Part shown: piece by piece, positions 19,136 to 25,837 of the stretch | How positions within the stretch are numbered: position 1 is the stretch's first letter | Layout of the letters: every line of letters starts with the position of its first letter | NCBI GenBank assembly: GCA_033557675.1 | Contig: JAWQRM010000240.1 | Span: 1 to 25,837, forward strand | Direction of reading: 5' to 3' | Origin: Coptodactyla brooksi | Taxonomy: Eukaryota > Arthropoda > Insecta > Coleoptera > Scarabaeidae | Length of the DNA stretch: 25,837 nt | Made by a program: the position numbers and the translations under genes | The notes under the pieces: model-generated | Databases searched by the model: none | What the model saw: the letters and a program-made list of their open reading frames with translations, nothing else | What the model was told of the DNA's origin: nothing

Positions 19136-19849
19136 AGTTTACCAAAGTTTCATTTTACGTGATTCTACGTACTTTCGTGGAACATTTCATTTTATGTTGC
19201 TAATAGCCGTATACGTTTATTGCCATTACAATACATCATTCTGCGCACGAAAACTTTTATGGGCGATTGTAAGTATTTTCAATGTTTAATAAAAACTAAA
19301 TGCGATAATGAACTTAGCTTAAATAGTTGGATTTAATCTTTCAACTATTTCCGATATATTTCCGATTTATCCTTCCTTGAATAGTATTGGATTTTCTTTC
19401 TTCATAGGACGACCCGCGGTCTGCTAATACCCCAATATAAAATGTTTCGCTACGTCTTTACAAATTCAACAATCTAAGCGTTAATTTCATTGAATTTAAG
19501 TTCTTATGGTTTTTATCGCGGGGGCTTCTTCAGACCCCGGTCCGCTGTTTACATCAGTTAAAATTAATTCCAGTTTGTCATCAATAAAGTCGAAGATTCC
19601 CATATATTTCATATACTATGGAATTCTCCGTTTTCCTAAAAGATTATAAAAGGTAAAGTACCAGTGCGGGTTTCCCCGCGTTAGTGGGATTCCCCGTTTC
19701 ATTATAAAATAAGGGATATATTTCAACTTATAATATATTTTTAACAAGTCAAATTAATAACAAAAAGTAAATGGAATATAGTTGCGTAGATAACAGGATT
19801 TATGATGTCAAACACTGGTTATCGCAAATGCTGGATATGACCTTCACTT
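19136..19849. other. AT-rich stretch, no gene recognised
   Basis: No coding candidate. Two small GC patches at 19518-19550 and 19667-19698 (with repeated ttccccg) interrupt the AT-rich background. Confidence 0.45.
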
Positions 19850-20690
19850 TGTTGTTATAAAATTACCAACCGTTCCCCCAAATTGTATACAGCACTATTC
19901 AGCATTCCTTATTGAATTGCACGAATTTGCTGTCTAATGCTGTCCTTTAGTTCCCCCAGCGTTGTTGACCATCTTCTAAACACCAAATTTTTAAATAACC
20001 CCACATCCAGTAATCTGCTGGATTAACGTCTGGCGATCTCGATGGCCATGGAATTGCAAAATGTCCGCTTATAACACGATCTTGAAAAGCCGCAGTTAAC
20101 AATTCCTTAACTAATCGGTAAATGTGGTGTGATGGAGCACCTCCGCTCCATCCTGCATAAAAATCATGTTTTCGATTCCTTCGTGCTCATTTTGCAACTG
20201 AGGAATTGCCTAATCTCTTAACATTTGCAGGTATCGTTCAACATTAACAGTTACAGGTACGGCCCCTCATTCTGTATTTCCTCGAAAAAGTATGGATCAA
20301 TGATGAAATTAGCTGCGAAACCGCACCAAACGGAGACCTTTTTGTCATGAAGACCTGGTTGAGCGATTTCATGAGGATGTTCTGTTGACCATATTCGATT
20401 GGTTTGAGTATTAACTTCACGATGAAGAGAGAAATTGGCCTCATCTATCGATGAAATACGGGATAATCAATTGGGTTCAATTTCCAACTGTGCCAATATT
20501 TGTAATGGAAAATCGTACCTGAGAGCAAAATCTGCATCCTTTAATTCAAATAGCATTTGCAGTTGCAATTGCAAAAGCATAGGGATACATTTTTAGGATT
20601 TTCCGTAAACTTTTCCAAACCGTGGTGTATGGCATTTGTAATCGTTTTTATATCGCATTCACATTACTGATTGCTAGTGGATTAGTATTG
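19850..20690 (-). pseudogene. Tc1/mariner-superfamily (DDE_3-type) transposase relic
   Basis: On the minus strand: TPRFGKVYGKS with a stop and KDADFALRYDFPLQIL (linker, about 20620-20490), SSIDEANFSLHREV with the first Asp (about 20430-20460), TQTNRIWSTEHPHEIAQPGL, HDKKVSVWCGFAANFIIDPY with FFEEIQNEGPYL (20260-20370), a frameshift, TVNVERYLQMLRD, NMIFMQDGA with the second Asp (near 20150-20170), TIYRLVKELLTAAFQDRVIS, and WPSRSPDVNPADYWMWGYLK with the third acid (about 19985-20045). The block order (DEA-F-L.G, VWCG, QDGA..H, WP.RSPD..P.DY..WG) is that of insect DDE_3-type transposases. All three catalytic acids are visible, yet stops and frameshifts divide the frame. Confidence 0.85.
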
Positions 20691-20924
20691 GATACGTTTT
20701 GATTTTCTACTAACGAAGGCTTTCCAAAGTATGCAGCCAAAGATGGAACAGAATGGTGAAAAGTTCCACAAAATACGAAGGTTGGGCGTCCAAAAGCAAA
20801 CATTCAGAGCAATGCCTTAGGGCTTTCAGACTACAGTGCTGATATTTCAAGTATGAGTGGCGCTTTTCTTTTCTTCGTATCTCCTAATATTCTAAACGTA
20901 AGGCAGAAAGGCACCACCATTTTA

Positions 20925-22200
20925 CAACAAATGAAATTATGAAAATCCCAATAGAATTAAGAACTATTTGCCGGTCGATTCTACAGAGACCGAAGCTCAT
21001 GCATACTTCTTACTATCGCCCTACAATACCTACTACAATGTCAAGGGATAGATTCAAGCAAATTACTTCATTTCTGCGCTTTGATAACTTTGAAACCAGG
21101 CAGAAACGAAAAGCTACATATAAGTCAACTCCAATAAGAGATATTTTTGACATTTTCGTAAATCACCTCTCAATCCAGGCAACGATTTTTGTGTAGATGA
21201 GCAACTTATACCATTCAGGGGTAAGGCTCCATTCCGAGTTTATATGAAGAGTGTGATACAAAAGAATATGGGCTCTTGTAGACTGCAGTACTTCTTACAT
21301 TGCAAATATGCAAGTTTATTTGGGTAAGTTTTTCGGATCAGTAAATAGAAAAAAACAATATACTTAACTTATGTCTCCATTTACTTTTAGGGAAACAAGG
21401 CAACAAACAAGAAAAAGGTCAAGGTCAAAGAGTGGTCCTAGACATGTTGGAGCATTTAGGAGGCGGATTTGGTATAACGACCGACAATTTTTTTACGAAT
21501 TTAGAGCTTGCCGACAAATTATGGGAGGAGAAAAATATTACTCTGTGTAGAATCTTTCAAAAAAGCAAAACATTTATTCCCAAAAAACATTTGTCAACAC
21601 CATATAAGAAGAAATTTTCAAGTATGTTCGCTTTTAGAAAAAATAGAACCCGATCATAGTTACATATATCATATATGTATCATAATTACATTCCGAAAGA
21701 CAAAGCTGCCGTCATCTTGTTTTCAAGTGAGCATACTACTGATAAAGTGACTAGTAAAGAACAATCTTATAAACCGGATATTATTCTACATTATAATGCA
21801 ACGAGGGACTATCAATACCATAGATAAATTAGGCAAAGAATATTCTGTGAAGGGAAAAACAAGTCGATGGCCAATGGCAATATTTTCTCGTCTTATAGAT
21901 ACAGCGGGTATAAATTCTTATAAATTTTGGTTGCTAAAAAACCAACCATTGGAACAAGAACAGCTTAGATAAACGCAAACTGTTTATCTTGACATGAAGC
22001 AAAGAACTCATAAAGACGTTTTCCAACGATAAAATAATAAAGACATTCAGCTAAGTAAAAAACGTCACATGAAAGATGTCTTTTCCGAATTACAGAAGCC
22101 CATAGAATACAGAGTTGATCAATAAAATGACACCAGGGGGCGCTGCTACATGTGTCAAAGGGGAAATCGAGAAAAACATGTTTCAAGTGTAATTCGTATG
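20925..22200 (+). pseudogene. piggyBac-type transposase relic containing an intron
   Basis: Plus-strand piggyBac blocks in order: SYYRPTIPTTMSRDRFKQIT with SFLRFDNFETRQKRKA (21008-21118), TPIRDIFDIFVNHLS, a frameshift near 21175, NDFCVDEQLIPFRGKAPFRV (first catalytic Asp kept), another frameshift near 21265, LVDCSTSYIANMQVYLG, an intron (21324-21390), KQGNKQEKGQGQRVVLDMLE, GFGITTDNFFTNLELADKLW (second Asp kept), TFIPKKHLSTPY, then after frameshifts KAAVILFSSEHTTDKVTSKE, SYKPDIILHYNATRD, INTIDKLGKEYSVKGKTSRW (the VDT Asp is Asn, the second one kept), FSRLIDTAGINSYKFWLL. The C-terminal Cys domain appears at 22130-22195 as GRCYMC and KTCFKCNSYVC in neighbouring frames. It is older than its intron boundaries suggest: several indels, no open full-length frame. 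Confidence 0.92.
21324..21390 (+). other. Spliceosomal intron (67 bp) inside the piggyBac relic
   Basis: The coding homology is interrupted between MQVYLG and KQGNKQ by GTAAGT (21324) to TTTTAG (21390), with a branch-point-like cttaac (21364-21369) and a pyrimidine-rich ctccatttacttttag end. Joining across it restores the frame exactly (phase 1, splitting a Gly codon). Size and AT content fit an insect intron. Confidence 0.82.
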
Positions 22201-22240
22201 TTTAGAACACTCAATAAATTCGTATGTTTAGAACACTCAA
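22191..22240. repeat. Tandem duplication, 2 copies, 26-bp period
   Basis: aattcgtatgtttagaacac followed by tcaa occurs at 22191-22214 and identically at 22217-22240, separated by TA. It includes the last Cys-domain codons of the piggyBac relic, so it arose within that copy. The identity indicates a recent event. Confidence 0.9.
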
Positions 22241-22721
22241 AAGACAGTTTGTAAAAATTGTACAAATGCCATGTAATTACTTAGTTATTATTTGTCACTA
22301 GTTATTATTTGTGTGAAATTTGAGTCTAGTTATTATTTGTCATTAGTTTTAACTAATACATGTATTATATTAAAAATAAAAATGCGACTAATTTTTTAGA
22401 TGTATAACGAATCTAATTTAGGCGACGCACAGCATGGGCTTCACCTGGTCCTACGGAGGTTATTGGTATGTGATTTGAGTCATAAAAGTTATTGATTCTC
22501 TGAATTTTCAGTCGATTACCTTCTGTATGATATTAGATTAACGTAGATATGATTTTATCCTTGAGAACATGACTCAAAACATTATAAATTGAATGGTTAT
22601 TCGTAAAGTATACAGGTATTTTGCATATACAGATGTAGATAAAATATTCTTAAGAGATTTTAAAATGTAATTCATATAAATTTGCTGCGTCACGTAAACA
22701 TGAAGCGATGTACTCGTTAAA
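22241..22721. other. AT-rich stretch, no gene recognised
   Basis: ttattatttgt is repeated at about 22285, 22303 and 22330 (tandem-like block 22283-22345). No coding candidate and no clear 3' terminal repeat of the piggyBac relic. Confidence 0.45.
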
Positions 22722-22833
22722 CAAGTTAGCGGTGAGAGTGCAGAGTTTGGATCTTCGGTCAAAAGGTAACAACTTCGAATCCTGGGTCGAACGCTAGCTT
22801 TTGTTTCTTTCAATAAAAAGTAAAAACTACTTA
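22722..22833 (+). repeat. tRNA-derived SINE-like repeat, copy 1
   Basis: The region contains a pol III B-box-like aacttcgaatcctgg (22770-22784) preceded about 45 bp upstream by an A-box-like tagcggtgagag (22727-22738), then the tail tttctttcaataaaaagtaa and aaactactta. The same tail and a similar B-box recur at 23395-23515. It is too divergent from a real tRNA cloverleaf to be a working tRNA gene. A SINE has no protein; it would be moved by a LINE reverse transcriptase in trans. Confidence 0.5.
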
Positions 22834-23187
22834 TTAACCAGTTAATTGCGGAAGTTTTAAATATCTCTCAAGTGATTTATACATAAAATCAAGCGACGAC
22901 GAGTATATACGTCAACGGCAGGGCAAACGCTTTGTTTCTAAACATTATCAAAAATTATCTAGTTATTAAAAAAATTCAAACTTGCAACAAAATAATGAAA
23001 TTAAACAGCAATATAAACTAAACTTTATAAATCGCTTTATGACGACAATATAAAGTTATAACTAAAATTAGTAAAAAATAACAGTAAATGGTATTTTTTT
23101 ATTTTGCAGGACGAATATATGTGACAAACGCACCGAAATAGAGTTTTGATTTAACATTATACTCATCAAAAGCCATTAACTGGTTAA
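22834..23187. mobile_element. piggyBac-type MITE with TTAA duplication (354 bp including both TTAA)
   Basis: TTAA (22834-22837) plus ccagttaat (22838-22846) is matched by attaactgg (23175-23183) plus TTAA (23184-23187). Extending inward, ccagttaattgc and ccagttaatggc agree at 11 of 12. TTAA target duplications and CC-starting ends are the hallmark of piggyBac elements. The interior is AT-rich and non-coding and contains a near-repeat pair gacgagtatatacgt and gacgaatatatgtga near each end. It sits directly after the tail of SINE-like copy 1. Confidence 0.65.
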
Positions 23188-23394
23188 AATGTAATCAGAA
23201 GATCATTTTAAGGTTATTTTGTGAGCTTTCATGCAACAGACATCGACTAACTTCTGGAAGCCACACGCATGTAGAGATTTCCCAATTCTAGAGATACTTC
23301 ATTCTTAAAAATCGGGTCAATAAAGTTGGGGCGCAGTTGTTCGGATTTTTCGTAGGAGAGAAAGAAGTGGATAATTTTCTGAAGTTAGGAAAGA
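23188..23394. other. Gap between MITE and second SINE-like copy
   Basis: No coding candidate; the 60-codon minus-strand frame at 23288-23470 overlaps the SINE-like copy and has no motif. Confidence 0.4.
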
Positions 23395-23515
23395 CCCTTG
23401 CCACTTCACCGATTAGAACACGTGCCATGAAAGCGGAAGGTCGTAGTTTCGAATCTTGCTCGTAGGTCAATTTATTTTCGTGTTCACAATAAAAAGTAAT
23501 AAATTACTTAGAAGA
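23395..23515 (+). repeat. tRNA-derived SINE-like repeat, copy 2
   Basis: gccacttcaccgattagaac then acgtgccatgaaagcggaag looks like the 5' half of a tRNA, with an A-box-like region, followed by tcgtagtttcgaatcttgct, which carries the B-box-like ttcgaat. The tail ends caataaaaagtaataaatta and ctta, nearly the same as in copy 1. Better tRNA likeness than copy 1, but the T-stem is imperfect, so it is a pseudo-tRNA or SINE head and not a functional tRNA. Confidence 0.5.
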
Positions 23516-24109
23516 AAAATATTTCAAGATTTTTGTGTATCACATCCAAATATCAGAACTGTCCTACGGCACTTTCAGAAATATCCACGTCCCACGTGAC
23601 TGCAACTGACTAGGCAACCAAACTTGCAGTACGATAATGATTAAAATAAAACCCCAACCGTTACAATTGAGAAAGTCAGCGGCATAACAACATTAATTTG
23701 CTTTTAAATAACACTAAAGGTTGAGGGTTTGGAACCTTTGGCTTTGTAACAAAGTAAAAACAAAGTCACCACTGCGTCAAAATATGAATCCTATACTCCC
23801 AACCCAACCCAACCCAACTATTAAACTCTCTGCATTTGTTGTGACTAATTTGCTGTGACGAATTTGATTGGGATAGTCTGATTTATTATTGTTTATTAAA
23901 TTTTTTAGTATGTATTTTCCATGAATTTGTAGGACCTCTTCTATATTTTCATATTTTCACATCTTCAACATTTTATTTACTTACAGAAGTGGAAACTGAA
24001 ATCATAATAGGTGCCCAAAATGTTCATCTTGTCTTTCTAAGCATAAATTACTTAAATAAAATAAAATGAAATACTCTACGCTTCATACTCAAACATATTT
24101 TCAAGATCA
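23516..24109. other. Stretch with a short (CCCAA)n run, no gene recognised
   Basis: Contains about four units of CCCAA at 23798-23818. No coding candidate. The other part of the stretch is AT-rich. Confidence 0.5.
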
Positions 24110-24859
24110 TTATATATTAAGAGTTATGCTATTTATTTCTTGCATAATTGCTGCTTCCAACTCTTCAATTGCATGAAGCCGATTCTTAAACATATTATTT
24201 TTAACACGTCCAAATAAATGGAAGTTTAGTGGAGGAAGATCTGGACTTCGAGAAGGCCACAAACCTCTACTAATTACACGGTGCCCATAAAATTCTTCTA
24301 AATATCTTAAGGTTGCATCTGCAGTGTATGGTGTGGCTTCAACTTGCTGAAAATAGCCAAATTGGGATTCATCGTCATGCATTTGCTCTATAGCTTGCTG
24401 CAGAGCGGCTTAATATCATTCTGTATTAATTGTATCTCTGAAGAGAATAGGACCCATTATCCTTCTTCTTGAAATTGCTACCCATATGTCAATCTTCTGA
24501 GGACACAGCGGTGTTTCAATAAAGTAATGCGAATTCTCTATAGTCCACGTTCTATAATTCTGACTGTTCATATACCCTGATACATGTACCCATGCTTCGA
24601 CAGAAAAAAAAGGTGAAGTTGAATAAATTATTGTCGTTTAGATGTTCTTTGAACCACTGACAATATTGCACCCCTTGATTATAGTCAGTAGGATGTAACT
24701 GCTGAACAGCAAACATTTGGATGGTTTCATGTACAGGTTCTGCCTTAATGCCTTGTAAATAGTGGCACGGGACAAATTCCTGATATAATTAGTATTAATC
24801 AAATATCTAACTATACGTGCAGGCAATTCATTTTTAGAATTAAAAAATCTATTAAACAT
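24110..24859 (-). pseudogene. Tc1/mariner-superfamily transposase, C-terminal two thirds, catalytic acids replaced
   Basis: On the minus strand: NLSRATIYKALRQNLYMKP (about 24730-24790), a frameshift, ETIQMFAVQQLHPTDYNQGV, QYCQWFKEHLNDNN, FFSVEAWVHVSGYMNSQNYR where relatives have SDEAWFH, so the first Asp is Val; PLCPQKIDIWVAISRRRIMG with PILFRDTIN; two stop codons at about 24400-24415; then an open frame from 24382: FGYFQQVEATPYTADATLRY where QQDGA is expected (second Asp is Val), LEEFYGHRVISRGLWPSRSP, DLPPLNFHLFGRV (third acid is Asn), and EELEAAIMQEINSI. The fold-defining residues are otherwise well kept over about 230 codons. The N-terminal part is probably the piece at 25205-25527, separated by 345 bp. 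Confidence 0.88.
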
Positions 24860-25204
24860 AAATATTAAAGGTAGAAATCAGGATATATAATCAAATACAG
24901 TAGTTGAAAGTGAGAATCAACATTACAATTGTATTGGTTTAAGACTGTTCGTAACTTATATATTGATTTAAATATTAGTTAACTATTTCTGTGTTAATTT
25001 AACGGGGAGTCTTATAAATTGTAGAAAAAAAAGTTAGTTCTTCTGAATGTCTAAGAAGAAGTCTTGTAGTATTTATTATTGCTTACAAATTTACATCAAA
25101 GTGAACCTCATACACTTAATCATACTAACAATAAACTGTAAATAATTAATATAATGTTACGGTTATCATTTCCTTTAAAATAATAAAGAAACCTTTATTA
25201 TTTT
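24860..25204. other. AT-rich segment splitting the transposase relic
   Basis: No coding homology; it lies between two parts of what looks like one transposase. It is bordered on the right by the perfect hairpin at 25174-25207. It may be an insertion, but no target duplication could be identified. Confidence 0.4.
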
Positions 25205-25207
25205 AAA
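25174..25207. repeat. Perfect 15-bp inverted repeat with 4-nt loop
   Basis: TTTAAAATAATAAAG (25174-25188), loop aaac, exact reverse complement 25193-25207. It lies exactly where transposase homology ends on the left side of the N-terminal fragment. Confidence 0.88.
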
Positions 25208-25527
25208 TTATTTGAAATAAGTTTCTATTCCAACATCTGTTTGAGTAGATAGTTGTGGAATGGATTTCGTAGGACTTTGTTTTATTATCCGTTGAATATC
25301 ATCGATAACATCTTCTGTTAAACAGTTGGTCTTCTTGTTGACTTTCCCTTACAAATACAGTGTTTATTTGCATATTGTTTAATAAGTACCAGTCTGCGAT
25401 TCTTAGACATCATTCGCAAAGTGAGCACTAGGAAAAGCTTCAAAAAGCTGTTCGATGCAAGATTGCAGTGATGAAGTCCAACTTCCATCAGGATTACGTG
25501 TGCCGCTACGAAAGTGTACCAACTCAA
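25205..25527 (-). pseudogene. Tc1/mariner-superfamily transposase, N-terminal fragment
   Basis: On the minus strand: MSKNRRLVLIKQYANKHCIC and KGKSTRRPTV, a one-base frameshift, then LTEDVIDDIQRIIKQSPTKS with IPQLSTQTDVGIETYFK and a stop near 25211. The GRPTVLTE-VIDDI and SP-KSI-QLS-QT pattern is the linker between the N-terminal HTH and the catalytic core in insect DDE_3-type transposases with a DUF4817-like head. Strand, order and family match the core at 24110-24859. The part upstream of MSKNRR (25420-25527) is not clearly recognisable. Confidence 0.6.
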
Positions 25528-25760
25528 ATAAAGAATTCACCCAAAAATTTTAGTTTTTTGTTGATTATTCATAACGTTTAATTTTTGAAATTCTCTTTAA
25601 TCATTATCACTAGTCCACATACTGGAAAATAAATACATTTTTTAGTTTGTTGGAAACAACTACCTACAATTTTGAGAAGCAATTCGGTTTCTTATTACTT
25701 ACACAGTATGACAATTAAATAAGGGGAATTTTAATTTAAATCATAGAACACGTAACGCCA
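25528..25760. other. AT-rich gap, no gene recognised
   Basis: No coding candidate and no repeat noted. Confidence 0.4.
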
Positions 25761-25837
25761 TACAAGGTCTGTTCTGAAAGTAGTAGGACTGATTTTTTCC
25801 TGAGCGAACGGGCGGACGAGAGGCGGTCTGCGCGCGC
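25761..25837 (+). mobile_element. 5' end of a mariner element running off the window
   Basis: TA (25761-25762) followed by caaggtctgttctgaaagta and gtaggactg matches mariner terminal repeats of the ACAAGGTCTGTTC-AAAAGTA type. The following 40 bp is GC-rich leader. A transposase, if present, would lie beyond the right edge on the plus strand. Confidence 0.72.

Noticed and set aside
23395..23470. Functional tRNA gene
   Set aside because: The T-stem and acceptor stem do not pair well and the sequence continues into a tail shared with another copy, so it reads as a SINE.
23798..23818. Telomere-like CCCAA repeat
   Set aside because: Only about four units, and the common insect telomere repeat is TTAGG (CCTAA), not TTGGG.

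Overview
The window is AT-rich eukaryotic DNA that reads as an insect (arthropod) genome. The evidence is the density of mariner, Tc1-like, piggyBac-like, pogo/Tigger and Jockey/CR1-type sequences, tRNA-derived SINE-like repeats, TA- and TTAA-flanked MITEs, and one clear GT-AG intron. I see no intact host gene, rRNA, functional tRNA, CRISPR array or prokaryote-type operon. Every coding stretch I can identify is a relic of a mobile element, and none is fully open. The species cannot be named from this sequence.

Layout. 1-169: 3' end of a mariner element. 718-1530: Tc1/mariner-superfamily transposase relic (+). 2113-2478: tandem array of a 20-bp repeat, abutting a pogo/Tigger fragment (2474-2745, -). 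2890-6651: a nest in which a minus-strand LINE (ORF1 at 6070-6651, endonuclease and linker at 2890-3984) seems to be split by a plus-strand Jockey-type LINE (about 3985-5990), which itself carries a 338-bp mariner deletion derivative (5638-5979). 6945-7377: a second Tigger fragment (+). 9330-10951: nearly full-length piggyBac relic (-). 12490-13190: internally deleted Tc1/mariner-type transposase (-). 13405-13613: TA-flanked MITE. 15671-18120: mariner relics on the minus strand, one of them interrupted by a roughly 470-bp insertion. 18850-19135: Tc1-like N-terminal domain (-). 19850-20690: Tc1/mariner-type relic (-). 20925-22200: piggyBac relic (+) with a 67-bp intron. 22722-23515: two related SINE-like copies, the first with a piggyBac-type MITE at its tail. 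24110-25527: Tc1/mariner-type relic (-) lacking all three catalytic aspartates. 25761-end: 5' terminal inverted repeat of another mariner running off the window.

These sequences do not work together as a system. Their order and interruptions record successive insertions. The items most worth checking are the nested LINE/LINE/MITE locus, the intron-bearing piggyBac copy with three of four catalytic acids kept, the 20-bp array built on a TGTCAA-TTGACA dyad, the SINE-like pair with the MITE, and the well-preserved transposase frame without catalytic residues. All family calls come from reading motifs by eye; no database search was run.
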